64,000 nt of DNA from NCBI GenBank assembly GCA_035544895.1, contig DASZZM010000021.1:1-64000 (forward strand). The letters run 5' to 3'. Below, piece after piece: positions 19,401-28,325 of the stretch. Each line of letters begins with the position of its first letter. Position 1 is the stretch's first letter. The notes beneath the pieces are model-generated. The model worked only from the letters and a program-made list of their open reading frames with translations, was not told the DNA's origin and made no database searches. This DNA is from JASLEW01 sp035544895 (GTDB taxonomy: Bacteria > Acidobacteriota > Thermoanaerobaculia > Multivoradales > UBA5704). Position numbers and translations under genes: made by a program.

Positions 19401-19769
19401 TTTCTCCGGTGGCTGCGGCATCCTGCTTCCTATCTCGGACTTCACCTGAAGAGAGACGGCACTCCCTCACACCTGCAGCGTTCTGCCGAAAGGGACTCCC
19501 TGGTGCTCTATCTTGATGACCTGATCAGGGCCGGGGCCCTGAACGTGGACCGGGAGAAAACGGCGCTGAGATACTTCTTCCATTGGATCGGCGGCTGGGC
19601 GCCAGAGAACCGGGAGCGAGCGCGGGAGATTCTGCGCCGCCTCGCGGAGCGCGGTGGAGGGGTTCCTCGCTGGCCACCGCCCACGGAGGATCTGCCTGAG
19701 AAAGGCAGTGAGCCGGGCGCTCTTGACCCAGGTGGAGGGGTGTCGATGCACGATGAGCAAGCGCTATGA
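16440..19769 (+). CDS. STAND NTPase with N-terminal PD-(D/E)XK nuclease domain (Avs-like defence protein)
   Basis: Protein of 1109 aa in three parts. Residues 1-80 resemble an Mrr/Cap4-type nuclease: FQQFVFELL, then GGKDGGID (D51) and VFECKH (E65, K67), the PD-(D/E)XK pattern. Residues about 235-560 form a P-loop STAND/NACHT-like ATPase with Walker A TGGGGFGKT (254-262) and Walker B ALLLIDYIE (304-312). The rest is helical, with six 34-residue repeats at residues 691-894. Nuclease-STAND-repeat proteins of about this size (Avs type) sense phage proteins with the C-terminal part and degrade DNA. That role is inferred from architecture; I did not recognise a close homologue. The gene starts with GTG 16440, 62 nt after tatD, and ends 19 nt before a convergent gene. 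Confidence 0.8.
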   Translation: MIPRFRVEQLNRRLASGTVGDAFQQFVFELLRRAHPDLQVYPAGGKDGGIDLVEPLAGGGRSVFECKHIGADGLEDAQARWRAVKRNLTRNLADPAGPPSGQGQYSPWYAADFPIRSYTFCISSVLQNDSQRQDLQTEIQDFFSHLASGGPHLAHLAGLRVEILSWQDLSARLADHPHLLFKWFPEARPRGLALLGEGGDWVGFRAYLTHEHLPYYAREQHLERHPAPDGGRIAGEETLLAAVQAPAKTGLVVTGGGGFGKTRLMLELGRRAQVKGWVVFRAQGRLRSDSIEHLADQLTPQTPALLLIDYIETQPDYTELVETLTLLADERQLPLRYVACCRSSFYPSIRLIGRHHHLDLSPEGSDPASDAWLESYRQRAVEHILEHTGVPRAQQVAAVCRCIPVLAVFATWLHHLGRQADLRELIQERDFGTWVLKRIQQSFPGRQVSGSLAALMALLPLADPATDLLNPEQRDLLNTLSRDAWVERVILADDPAGRWEAAHDVLADQVLLAHLEMIAAITRTFVRDLLAEGARVGAVSSVLLALQRVALTPALAGLPWLDLLAEAMTEWPDAWREARFLVLRFPLFTATDRIRLLDRAAPAWHGAEVEIEFQNSIGWLAGYESKYRDLGPEELAGLIEWLRGLAPLVSRSNFLLTKGLLLDAQSVRGAALCWLRDRPKLFQTHYLLRSWLAVGLPTEDVGDVVRHWLVRFESSFHASFVLAAWLDAGGEKDLVGDHLRRWLTHHEPVPEAQFVFRAWLDAGGEKDLVGDHLRCWLTHHELLPEASFVFKGWLDAGGEKDLVGNHLGRWLTHHELLPEAGFAFKGWLDAGGDKDLVGNHLRHWLAKNEMLPEVDFLIKAWLEAGGDFELIREAAIRWLHVHHDEPGAVFAIKHLARQRELPSETVSHILSWCGRFADNEDAPWRLVSLEPYLLRPQLYAEVVAASEAVVGTTLAQPQPQPTRCALISLLFSIIGESAVLRASTLPLFLRWLRHPASYLGLHLKRDGTPSHLQRSAERDSLVLYLDDLIRAGALNVDREKTALRYFFHWIGGWAPENRERAREILRRLAERGGGVPRWPPPTEDLPEKGSEPGALDPGGGVSMHDEQAL
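18510..19121 (+). repeat. Six tandem 102-nt (34-aa) repeats inside the STAND gene
   Basis: Units start at 18510, 18612, 18714, 18816, 18918 and 19020. The consensus peptide begins WLDAGGEKDLVGDHLRRWL, then THHELLPEA and FVFKA. Units 2 to 5 are nearly identical at DNA level while units 1 and 6 have diverged, which indicates recent internal duplication of the sensor region. The length of 34 residues and two amphipathic helices per unit suggest an alpha-solenoid of TPR-like type. Confidence 0.9.
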
Positions 19770-19788
19770 GCGTCACGGCGCGCTCGGC

Positions 19789-21221
19789 TCACCCGTAGAA
19801 GCGGGCGATGACCGCCAGGCAGGTGGCTGCGGCCGCGGCGGCGGCGAAAGCGGCCAGGGCGGCGAAGACGCCGCGCGAGGACAGGCCAGCGCCGACGCCC
19901 CGGCCGCGGAGGACGAGGGCGGCGGCGGGCAGGAGGGGCAGGAAGTAGCGCCCCTGCACGCCGTCGACGGAGGCGGCGCGGTAGGGCGTGAAGGCCGCGT
20001 ACTGCGAGGCGATCACCAGGACCGTGACGGACAGGGCGAGGGCCGCGAGGAAGAGGCGCGGCTTCGCTCGCAGGCCGGTTCCGTCCCCGCCCTCGGTGTC
20101 GGCCATGGCCAGCCAGGCGAGGAGGGCCATGTAGCTGAGGACGAGGAGCCACGGCAGCCGGGTGTCGAGCCAGCCGAGTTGCACGCCCACGAGCTGGGCC
20201 AGGTAACGCGGGCCGTGGGTCCAGGCGTCCGCCGCGATGACGGAAGCCGCGCGCAGCGGCTCGGCGAAGGCGTCGTGGATCTGGCGGCCGCGGTCGGTTT
20301 CCGGGCGAAGCTCCACGTGCAGCGACGCAGCCACCGCGACGCTCCATGCGGTGGCCGCCACCGCGCAGGCGAGGATCGCCGCGAGCGCGGGTCCGCGCCG
20401 GCCGCCGGGCCAGCGGCGGGCCGGGATCAGCAGGACGGCGGCGGCGAGCGGCGCGTAGGGCAGCTTGGTCGCGCAGAGGACGCCCGCGGAGAGCCCGAGC
20501 ACCCAGAAGTCGCGCGCGGGTCGGCTGGGCTCCGGCCCGCCGGCGAGCTTGGCCACGGTGGCGAGGGTGAGGAAGGCCGCCGCGATGGTAAGTGCATCGG
20601 CGGAGACCGAGGCACGCAGCGAGACGGCCATCGGTGTCAGCGCCGCCAAGGCCAGGAACCACTCCGGGTGGGTATCTGGCCGATCGCCAGCCCGATCAGC
20701 ACGCTCGACACCAGCAGGTTGGACAGCCGCGCGCAATAGAAGAGCAGCAGGGGAGTGGCGCCGAACAGGCGGCCGCAGGCGATGCCGGCCGCCTGCGGCA
20801 GGTAGGGCACGAAGGAGAACTGCGCCGCCGTGCGCACGTCGACGAACTCGAGCTCGTGCGCGCCCAGCGGCTCGCCCAGCGCGGCCACGATGGTGCGCGG
20901 CCGGAGCGTGCTCTCGGGGTGCCCGCGGACGGCGTCGCCCAGCCGCGTCTCCAAGCGGCCAAGGCTGGGCGGAAGCAGCACGAAGGCTCCCTGTGCGCGC
21001 TGGATCACCCCGAGCTGGCCGCTGGCGAGCGCGTAGGCGCGATTGAAGTGGGCCGGCTCGTCGGTGATCGCGAACGGCGGGAAGAGGACCGCCAGGAGCA
21101 GGCCCCAGGGGAGGCCGATGACGAGGAAAAAGATCTGCGCGGCGGCACCGGGACTGCCGAACAGGCCTTCGGCTGCTCGCTTGGCCGGCAGCCATCGCCG
21201 CATCGAGAGAGGTGCGACCAT
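19789..21221 (-). pseudogene. DUF2142-type polytopic membrane protein, frameshifted
   Basis: A membrane protein of about 475 aa is encoded in two frames. The N-terminal frame (ATG 21221 down to about 20670) has a first helix, then FAITDEPAHFNRAYAL, a DUF2142 hallmark, and ends early at 20637. The C-terminal frame continues with HPEWFLALAALTPM, further helices and the family's GRYFLPLLPA near the end. Joining them needs one extra base near 20667-20675, so either a base is lost in this sequence or the gene is broken. DUF2142 proteins resemble GT-C glycosyltransferases and often sit in surface-polysaccharide loci. It follows a BNR protein gene on the same strand. Function is otherwise unknown. 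Confidence 0.75.
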
Positions 21222-21285
21222 GGTGCGAAGTGGATCGGCTCCTGGCCCGATCAACCTGGCGCTGGCGAGGTGGCCCGGCTGCCGC

Positions 21286-23326
21286 CTACTCGGCGGCGTA
21301 GACGAGCAGGCCCCTGCCGGTGGTGGCGAGATAGACCGTGCCCGAGATCTGAGGGGCGGGAATCAGCGCGGTGTACTGTTCGGCGAAAGTGAACCGCTTG
21401 GAGTCGGCAAGAGGAGGCAGGCCGCCTAGGATCGGCTCCCACGACCGCCCGCCGTTGCGGGTGCGGTAGACGCCGATATCGGCCCGCGCCGCATAGAGGA
21501 GCTGGGTGTCCTGCGGATCGATCGCCAGCAGGGGCGCCCACACGCTGCGCGGCAGGCCGCGGTCCCACTCTCTCCAGTGCAGGCCGCCGTCGCGGCTGCG
21601 CCAGACGCCGCCGTCTGTCGTGCTGACGAACAGCCGTTGGTCGTTGCCCGGGTCCACGGCCAGCTCCCTGACCTTGGCGGGGAGACCGGCATCGATCGGC
21701 GACCAGGTCGCGCCGCCGTCGCCGCTCGTCAACAGCGAGGGCGACGGCGAATAAAAGTCCCCCACGCCATACAGCGTCGAAGGGGCCGACGGTGCGACGA
21801 CGATGCGCTCCAGGCCGTCAGGCGGCATGCAGGTCCAGCTCGCCCCGCCGTCGCTGCTCTTGAAGGCCGTGCACGCCGGGTGGTTGCAACCGCTGCCGCC
21901 GCCCATGACTCCGATGGCGTAGAGAGTCGAGGACGAGGAGGGGTCGACGGCCAGGCGGCGAACCCAGAAGCAGTCGTTCGCGGGCTTCGGCATCGGCTCC
22001 CAGGAGAAGCCGGCGTCGGTGCTTCTGGAAAGGAAGGTCGAATTGCTGCTGAAGTAGACGGTCGAGGGGCTGGAGGGGTCGATCACGATCTCGACGTCAT
22101 AGTCGCCCTTGAGATCGGGCGCGAGGCTGCGCCAGCGCCTCCCGCCATTGGGACTCCTCCAGAGGCCGGTGCCCGCGACGGCCGTGTAGAGACTGGCGGG
22201 ATTCTGCGGGGTCGACCGCGGCCGCCTGGATCTTGGTCGCCGTCAGTCCCCGCTTGGCCACCTGCCAGCTCTGCGCGCCGTCGCCGCTGACCAGCACCCC
22301 GGTCAGTCCGGCGGCATAGACCCTGGAGGGGTCGGGGCCGATGGCGAGCGAGCCCGGGTGCTCGGGGTAGGAGCCCGCCGACTCCCAGGTCTCGCCGCCG
22401 TCCAGGCTGCGGACGTCCCCGGCCACGACCAGGCCGCCCGTGCCCACCGCGAACGGCAGGTTGCCAAGCTTGGCCTGCCATGTGGCGCCGCCGTCGGCGC
22501 TGCTGAAGACGTGAGTGCCAAACCCATAAGCGAAGGCCAGCCAGAGCCTTCCCGGAGGGGAGGGTTCGACGGCGAGCAGCGGGGGGTAGAAGGCTCCCCG
22601 GACGGGCTCCGGCAGCAGGGCGGTGCGGTCGGTCCAGGTCGTGCCGCCGTCGGTGGTCTCGAGCCACGCCACCCCCCGGCCCGGGTCGTCGTCGCCCCCA
22701 TAATCGACTTCCAGGAGGAAGACCGACGAGCGGAAGGGGTCGGCGACCAGGTAGGCGCTCTGACGCCGGGCGATCGAGTTGGCGGACCAGTGCTTGCCAC
22801 CGTCGCGCGTGATCATGAGGTCGAACGAGGTCATCATGTAGAGGGTGTCGGGATGCCGCGGATCGATCGCCAGGTTGAGCGGTCTGTCCCCGCCCGGGAA
22901 TGGAACCGCCGACCAGGTGGCCGCGAAGTCGCGGCTGACGTACAGGCCGCTGAAGGTGGCCGCGTAGACGCTTCCGGGATGGCGCGGGTCGGCGGTGAGA
23001 TCGCTGATGTACACGTCGAGCAAGCCGCTGCTGGCGAGCTGCCAGCTGGCGCCGGCGTCGGCGCTCTTGTACACGCCGCTGTCGTAGGTCCCGGCGTAGA
23101 CGACTTGCGGGTCGGTCGGATCGGGGAGCACGACCGAGACCAAGCCGCCGTTCGGACCCAGCGAGGTCCACCAGTTGGTGCCGGCGACAAGCGGCGCGGC
23201 GAGTCCGGACGCCAGGGCCCACACAGCGACGGCGCACGACAGCAGGGTCCTGTACACGGGCGCCGGCCGCTGGAAGCATCGCTCTCTCGAGGTGTGAATT
23301 CCGCCGGGCTGAGCCTCGATTCTCAT
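21286..23326 (-). pseudogene. Secreted BNR/Asp-box propeller protein, frameshifted
   Basis: Paralogue of the 1081-3129 gene, about 680 aa when joined. ATG 23326 is preceded by GGGAGGCGG at good spacing; a signal segment (VYRTLLSCAVAVWALASG) follows about 22 residues later, then TNWWTSLGPNGGLVS. Asp boxes such as SADAGASW, TTDGGTTW, SADGGATW and SLDGGETW continue to about 22210, where the frame fails in a run of four G on the plus strand (22208-22211). Reading one C fewer on the coding strand restores AVDPQNPASLYTAVAG and the remaining boxes (SPNGGRRW, SSDGGASW, SGDGGATW, SRDGGLHW) to the stop at 21286. This is either a sequencing/assembly indel or a young pseudogene. Confidence 0.85.
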
Positions 23327-23466
23327 ACCGCCGCCTCCCGCCTCTCCCAACAGGCCAAGGCCAATGCTCTCACAGCATAGCATGAGAGCAGTCGCTCGCC
23401 AGGGAAACCCCCCCCCGGCGGGCTCGTGATGAACTGTTGTACGGAATCCGGCGCCGGAGCGTTGGC

Positions 23467-24234
23467 TCAGACCGCGTTGGGCACGTCGATGAACTCGACC
23501 GCGATTGGGAAACGCTGGCGCAGGTGCTCACCCAGGGCCTGGACGCCCAGGCGCTCGGTGGCGTAGTGGCCGGCGGCGAGGTAGTGGACGCGGGCCTCTC
23601 GCGCCACGTTCATGACCCACTCGCTGACCTCTCCGGTGACATACGCATCGAGGCCGCCGGCGATCGCCTGGTGGAACTCGCGCTGCGCGCCGCCGCTGAT
23701 CAGCCCGAGGGTGCCGACCGGATCGGGGCCGGTCAAGTAAGCGACCGGCTCCTGGCCGAAGACCTGCCGGCAGCGGGCGGCCAGCTCCGCGGCGGCGATC
23801 GGGGAGGCAAAGCGCCCCTTGCAGCCGATCGGCAGGGCGTCATGGATGCCGAAGGGCTCGACGTCCGTCAGCTCGAAGGCGCGGGCCGCCACGGCGTTGT
23901 TGCCGACCTGCATGTGGCGGTCGAGGGGCAGGTGGTAGGCGATCAGGCTCATCTCCCCGCGCACCAGCTCCGCCACCCGCCGGTACTGAAAGCCGGTCAG
24001 GGTGCGCGGCTGCCCCTCCCAGAACAACCCGTGATGGACGAGCACGGCGTCGGCGCCGGCCACCCGCGCGCGCACGAACAGATCCTCGCAGGCCGAGACC
24101 CCTACCGCCACCTTGCGCACCCGCTCACGCCCCTCGACCTGCAGCCCATTCGGCCCGTAGTCGCGGCCCCGGGCCGCCTCGAGAAAATCGTCGAGATGGT
24201 CGACCAGCTCGCGCAGCCCGACGCCTCCGGGCAC
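23467..24234 (-). CDS. NIF3-like / GTP cyclohydrolase I type 2 family protein
   Basis: Protein of 255 aa of the NIF3 (YbgI/YqfO) family, dinuclear metal proteins of unclear reaction. Metal ligands are seen in VLVHHGLFW (about residues 65-73), IAYHLPLDRH (about 96-105) and the C-terminal AAGHYATERLG. GTG 24234 overlaps the last base of the pnp stop, so translation is probably coupled. The family is ubiquitous and essential functions have been claimed without a consensus. It closes the conserved translation/RNA cluster on the minus strand; a shift to surface and accessory genes follows downstream. Confidence 0.9.
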   Translation of the reverse strand: MPGGVGLRELVDHLDDFLEAARGRDYGPNGLQVEGRERVRKVAVGVSACEDLFVRARVAGADAVLVHHGLFWEGQPRTLTGFQYRRVAELVRGEMSLIAYHLPLDRHMQVGNNAVAARAFELTDVEPFGIHDALPIGCKGRFASPIAAAELAARCRQVFGQEPVAYLTGPDPVGTLGLISGGAQREFHQAIAGGLDAYVTGEVSEWVMNVAREARVHYLAAGHYATERLGVQALGEHLRQRFPIAVEFIDVPNAV

Positions 24235-26486
24235 TACCGCCGCCCGCGGAAGCCGCCCCGCCCGCCCCTCTCGCGGTCGCCGCCGCGGCCGCCGCGGCCG
24301 CCCCGCTCGGGGCGATCGCGATCGCGCTCGCCGCCGCCGCCCACCGGCACCGGCTCGCCCATCCCTTCGTAGAGCGCCGGGTCGTAGTCCGGCGCCTCCA
24401 TGATCACCGCCTTGCGCGACAGGCGGACCTTGCCTCCCTCGTCGATGTTGATCACCTTGACGGTCATCTCGTCGCCTTCCTTGACCAGGTCGGTGACTTC
24501 GCGCACCCGGTAGGGGGCGAGCTCGCTGATGTGCACCAGCCCGTCGGTGCCGGGCATGATCTCGACGAAGGCTCCGTAGGGCTCGACCCGGCGCACCTGG
24601 CCGGTGTAGACCTTGCCGACCTCGGGTACCTCGGTCAGCCGCTCGATCATCTGAATGGCGCGGCGCGCCGCCGGCTCGTCGGGCGAGGCGATGACCACCT
24701 TGCCGTCGTCTCCGACCTCGATCTGGCAGCCGGTCTCGTCGATGATCGAACGGATGGTCTTGCCGCCGGGTCCGATGATGTCGCGGATCTTCTCCTTGGA
24801 GATCTGCAAGGTATAGAGGCGAGGCGCGTAGCGCGACATCTCGACCCGCGGCTGCGGCATCGAGGCCTCCATGACGTCGAGGATGTGCAGCCTTCCGGCC
24901 TGCGCTTGCGCCAGCGCCTGCTGCATGATCTCCCGCGTCACGCCGGTGATCTTGATGTCCATCTGCAGCGCGGTCACGCCGCTGCGCGTGCCGGCGACCT
25001 TGAAGTCCATGTCGCCGTAATGGTCTTCCTGGCCGGCGATGTCGGAGAGCACGGCAAAGCTCTCGTCGCCCTTGATCAGGCCCATGGCAACGCCCGCCAC
25101 CGGCGAGAGCATGGGCACGCCGGCGTCGAACAGGGCGAGCGAAGCGCCGCACACGGTGGCCATCGAGGATGAGCCGTTCGACTCCAGGATGTCGGAGACG
25201 ACCCGCATGGTGTACGGGAAGTCGTCCTCGTGCGGCAGCACCGGCAGCAACGCGCGGCGCGCCAGGACGCCGTGGCCGATCTCGCGCCGGCCCGGGCCGC
25301 GCAGGAACTTGACCTCGCCCACCGAGAAGGGCGGGAAGTTATAGTGCAGGAGGAACTTCTGGACGCTCTGGCCTTCATACTCTTCGATCACCTGGGCGTC
25401 GCGGCTGGTCCCCAGCGTGGCGCTGACCAGCGCCTGGGTCTCGCCGCGGGTAAACAGCGCCGAGCCGTGCGTGCGCGGCAGCAGGCCGACCTCGACCGTG
25501 ATCGGGCGGATCTCGTCGAGCCGCCGGCTGTCGAAACGGGTCCTTTCGTCGAGGACCACCTCGCGCAGGATCTCCTCCTCGAGGCGGGTGAGGATCTTCT
25601 TGACCTGCTGCGCGCGGCGCAGCGCCTCGGCGTCTTCGAGCCGGGTGATCTTTTCGACATAGGGCTTGACGACGGCGCTGACCGCCTGCTTGCGCTCGTT
25701 TTTCTCCTTGCGGAAGAGCGCCTCTTTCAGCCGGTCGTGCATCTCGGCGCGGACCTGCTGGTAGAGCGCGTCGGGATAGGGCTCGGGCGGCGTCCACATC
25801 GGCTTCTGCTTGCCGCTCTCGCGGTACAGGTCGTGCTGCGCCTTGATGATCTTCTGGATCTGCTCGTGAGCGCGGAAGATGCACTCGAGGATCAGCTCCT
25901 CGGAGACCTGGTTGGCCGCCGCCTCGACCATGGCCACCGCCTCCTCGGTGCCGACCACCACCAGGTCGAGGTCCGAGACGTCGCGCTGGCTGTTGACCGG
26001 GTTGAGGATGATCTCGCCCTCGATCAGCCCGACGCGCACCGCGCCGACCGGGTGATAGAACGGGATCTCCGAGAGCACCAGGGCCGTCGAGGCGCCGTTG
26101 ATCGCCAGTATGTCCGGGTCGTTCTCGCCGTCGGCCGACAGGCAGAAGCCGATGATCTGGGTCTCGCTGGTGTAGCCGTCCGGGAACAGTGGCCGCAGCG
26201 GACGGTCGATCAGCCGCGAGGTGATGATTTCCTTCTCGGTCGGCCGCCCTTCGCGCTTGAAAAAGCCGCCGGGGATGCGGCCCGCGGCGGCGGTGTACTC
26301 GCGATAATCGACGGTCAGGGGGAGGAAGTCCCTCTCAACCCCTGCCTTGGCGTCCATGCAGGCGGTGGCGAGCACCACGGTGTCGCCGCAGCGCACGGTG
26401 CACGAGCCGTTGGCTTGCTTGGCCAAGTGCCCCGTCTCGATGATCACTGTGCTGTCCCCGATGGGGATCTGTCTTTGCTGCTTCAT
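24234..26486 (-). CDS. pnp: Polynucleotide phosphorylase
   Basis: Phosphorolytic 3'-5' exoribonuclease of 750 aa, a degradosome component. Domain order is canonical: first RNase PH core (about 1-230), a helical linker, second RNase PH core (about 320-550), KH domain with IRDIIGPGGKTIRSIIDETG-type GxxG (about 565-620), and S1 domain (about 630-700). The C-terminal 45 residues are an Arg/Gly-rich tail that may add RNA affinity. It follows rpsO, as in most bacteria, where pnp expression is often autoregulated through leader cleavage. The 260-base rpsO-pnp gap could hold such a leader, but I see only a short GAAGC/GCTTC hairpin near its rpsO end. Confidence 0.97.
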   Translation of the reverse strand: MKQQRQIPIGDSTVIIETGHLAKQANGSCTVRCGDTVVLATACMDAKAGVERDFLPLTVDYREYTAAAGRIPGGFFKREGRPTEKEIITSRLIDRPLRPLFPDGYTSETQIIGFCLSADGENDPDILAINGASTALVLSEIPFYHPVGAVRVGLIEGEIILNPVNSQRDVSDLDLVVVGTEEAVAMVEAAANQVSEELILECIFRAHEQIQKIIKAQHDLYRESGKQKPMWTPPEPYPDALYQQVRAEMHDRLKEALFRKEKNERKQAVSAVVKPYVEKITRLEDAEALRRAQQVKKILTRLEEEILREVVLDERTRFDSRRLDEIRPITVEVGLLPRTHGSALFTRGETQALVSATLGTSRDAQVIEEYEGQSVQKFLLHYNFPPFSVGEVKFLRGPGRREIGHGVLARRALLPVLPHEDDFPYTMRVVSDILESNGSSSMATVCGASLALFDAGVPMLSPVAGVAMGLIKGDESFAVLSDIAGQEDHYGDMDFKVAGTRSGVTALQMDIKITGVTREIMQQALAQAQAGRLHILDVMEASMPQPRVEMSRYAPRLYTLQISKEKIRDIIGPGGKTIRSIIDETGCQIEVGDDGKVVIASPDEPAARRAIQMIERLTEVPEVGKVYTGQVRRVEPYGAFVEIMPGTDGLVHISELAPYRVREVTDLVKEGDEMTVKVINIDEGGKVRLSRKAVIMEAPDYDPALYEGMGEPVPVGGGGERDRDRPERGGRGGRGGDRERGGRGGFRGRR

Positions 26487-26746
26487 GGTTTGTCTTTCTC
26501 TTTTCTCTTATGCACTGCCAGTTTCTGTCGTCATTTCCGCGAGCGCCTCGCCGGCCTACGGCGATTCCAATCGGCGGTCTGCAGCGATTCCGCCTGGCTG
26601 CGACCGGCTGCCGTCCGCGTGGCACGGGAACGAAGGGTTCCGACCCGGGGGCGATCGATGCCCCTTCAACCGCCTGGCCAAGGTCTTCTAGGGACTTGCG
26701 AAGCAACCCCGGAGGCTTCCTTGGCGGGGGCCGGGCGGGCAGGGCT

Positions 26747-27016
26747 TTACTTACGGAGCCCCAGGCGTTCGATCGTCGTGCGGTAGCGCTCCACGTCCTG
26801 CTTCTTGAGATAGTCGAGCAGGCGGCGGCGGCGGCCCACCAGCTTGAGAAGGCCGCGGCGGCTGTGGTGGTCTTTGGTATGGGCCTTGAAGTGGTCCGTG
26901 AGCTCGGAGATGCGGTGGGTGAGCAGAGCCACCTGCACCTCCGGCGATCCGCTGTCACGCTCGTGGATCCTGTAGTCCTCGACGATTTTTCCTTTGGCCT
27001 CTGTGGTTTGCGCCAA
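26747..27016 (-). CDS. rpsO: 30S ribosomal protein S15
   Basis: Ribosomal protein S15 of 89 aa, exactly the family length; it binds 16S rRNA early in small-subunit assembly. Conserved segments include HERDSGSPEVQVALLTHRI, LTDHFKAHTKDHHSRRGL and LVGRRRRLLDYL. The start codon is TTG 27016, supported by GAGAGGAG about 6 nt upstream; there is no ATG before the conserved N-terminal region. A weak -10-like TACACT lies about 40 bases further upstream on the same strand, without a good -35. Confidence 0.96.
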   Translation of the reverse strand: MAQTTEAKGKIVEDYRIHERDSGSPEVQVALLTHRISELTDHFKAHTKDHHSRRGLLKLVGRRRRLLDYLKKQDVERYRTTIERLGLRK

Positions 27017-27130
27017 GCAAACTCCTCTCTTTCTTTGCTTGCCTATCTTTTTTCCGGGGCATAGTGTAGCACAAGGGGCTGGGCAACGACGGAAGAAAAA
27101 GCGCTCGCTAACTTGCGATGGCGGCCTCCA

Positions 27131-27211
27131 ATCTATCGGATCGCCCCCCGCAACCCCTCAATCCCCTTCCCACCCCTCCGGGGGGGAAGGGGACGCCCCC
27201 GCCCTCTCGCG
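27131..27211 (+). repeat. Dispersed GC-rich intergenic repeat, copy A
   Basis: Reads ATCTATCGGATCG, CCCCCCGCAACCCCTC, CCCCTTCCC, a short loop, GGGAAGGGG, then ACGCCCCCGCCCTCTCGC. The CCCCTTCCC and GGGAAGGGG parts pair as a stem. The same order of blocks recurs, inverted, at 51511-51618, and the right half recurs at 29953-30000 and 60399-60430. Confidence 0.7.
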
Positions 27212-27249
27212 GCAGTTTCGTTTTGAGAAAGCGCGCTCACGGTGCTCCC

Positions 27250-27324
27250 GGGGGCGCTGGTGGGCCGCGCGCCAGCATCCTTTGGCGTAGTCCAAGTGCT
27301 GGCGTGCGGCCCACCAGCGCCCCC
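27250..27324. repeat. Large palindrome with 28-bp arms
   Basis: Left arm 27250-27277 begins GGGGGCGCTGGTGGGCC and right arm 27297-27324 is its reverse complement with a single difference, a position that would still pair as G-U in RNA. The loop is 19 bases. There is no T-run on either side, so it is not a classical terminator. It could be a REP-like or MITE-like unit, or act as a strong RNA hairpin between rpsO and truB. Confidence 0.85.
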
Positions 27325-27401
27325 GCTGCGACACACGAGGAAAGCACGCCCCCAACCTCTCAGGGCACGACTCTCGTTCTAGGAAAAGCTACGTGGTCTC
27401 C

Positions 27402-28325
27402 TCATTGCCGGAAGACCGCTTTCGGCTGGACGATGCCGACCCCGGCGGTGCCGATCTTTTCGATGACGACGCCGACGGCGATGAGCTCTCGGCGGCGGTT
27501 GACGAGACGGACCCAGTCGCCTTCGTCGCCGGCGAGATCGCGGACGAGGACGGTCTGGCCGTGGCCGATGCGTTGCTCTTGCTGCGGGTCGGTGGTGACT
27601 TCGCCGAAGGGCAGCGGGATCTGGTCGAAAGGCACCCAGGCGGGACCGGGCGGCTCGCCGTCGCGGACCATCTCCTCGAGGCGCCCGAAGGTCACCGCCG
27701 ACTCGACGTCGAAAGTACCGATCCGCGTGCGGCGCAGCTCGGCGAGGTGAGCGCCCAGGCCCAGGGTCTGGCCGAGATCGTGGGCGAGGGCGCGGGCGTA
27801 GGTGCCCGACGAGCATCCCAGGCGGAAGCGGATGACGCCATCCACGAGCTCGGAGGTAGGGGTGAGCTCGTAGATGGTCACTTCCTTGGGCTCGGCGGGC
27901 ACTTCCTCGCCGCGCCGCGCCAGTTCGTAGAACTTGACCCCGTCGACCTTCTTGGCGGAGAAGGGCGGCACCTGTTGCTCGATCTGTCCGCTGAAGCGGC
28001 GCATCGCCGCGGCGACCGTCTCGACGTCGAGCCGCGCGACCGCCTCCGGATCGGCGCGGGCCACCTCTTTCCCGGAGGCGTCGTAAGTGTCGGTGGCGAC
28101 GCCAAAGCGGATGGCCCCGCAGTAGACCTTGGGCGCGCGGATCAGGAAGCGGGTCAGGCGGGTGGCGGTGCCCAGGGACAGCAGCAGCAGGCCGGTGGCG
28201 TCGGGATCGAGGGTGCCGCAGTGACCTACTTTCTTCTGCCGCAGCAGGCGGCGCAGGCGCTGCACGGCGTCGTGCGAGGTGTAACCGGGCTCCTTGTCGA
28301 TCAGCAGCAGGCCATCGCGCGTCAC
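27402..28325 (-). CDS. truB: tRNA pseudouridine(55) synthase TruB
   Basis: Enzyme of 307 aa that makes pseudouridine 55 in the T-loop of tRNAs. The catalytic motif is VGHCGTLDPDATGLL with the active aspartate near residue 40; YCGAIRFGVATDTYDASG and CSSGTYARALAHDLG are also typical. The C-terminal part (about residues 240-307) resembles the PUA-like extension. GTG 28325 overlaps the preceding DHH gene stop in a GTGA, so the two genes are translationally coupled. It belongs to the conserved nusA-infB-rbfA-truB-rpsO-pnp arrangement. Confidence 0.95.
   Translation of the reverse strand: MTRDGLLLIDKEPGYTSHDAVQRLRRLLRQKKVGHCGTLDPDATGLLLLSLGTATRLTRFLIRAPKVYCGAIRFGVATDTYDASGKEVARADPEAVARLDVETVAAAMRRFSGQIEQQVPPFSAKKVDGVKFYELARRGEEVPAEPKEVTIYELTPTSELVDGVIRFRLGCSSGTYARALAHDLGQTLGLGAHLAELRRTRIGTFDVESAVTFGRLEEMVRDGEPPGPAWVPFDQIPLPFGEVTTDPQQEQRIGHGQTVLVRDLAGDEGDWVRLVNRRRELIAVGVVIEKIGTAGVGIVQPKAVFRQ

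Larger units (their letters stand above)
27017..27401. other. 385-base intergenic stretch between truB and rpsO rich in inverted repeats
   Basis: No gene is supported here. From the rpsO side it holds the rpsO leader (to about 27065), one copy of the dispersed GC-rich repeat (27131-27211), a 28-bp-stem palindrome (27250-27324) and about 75 bases before the truB stop in which I see nothing. Apparent open frames here are products of the repeats. Confidence 0.8.

Noticed and set aside
26960..27070. A rpsO promoter with TACACT as -10
   Set aside because: No -35 hexamer at 16-18 bases could be found, so support is too weak to list.
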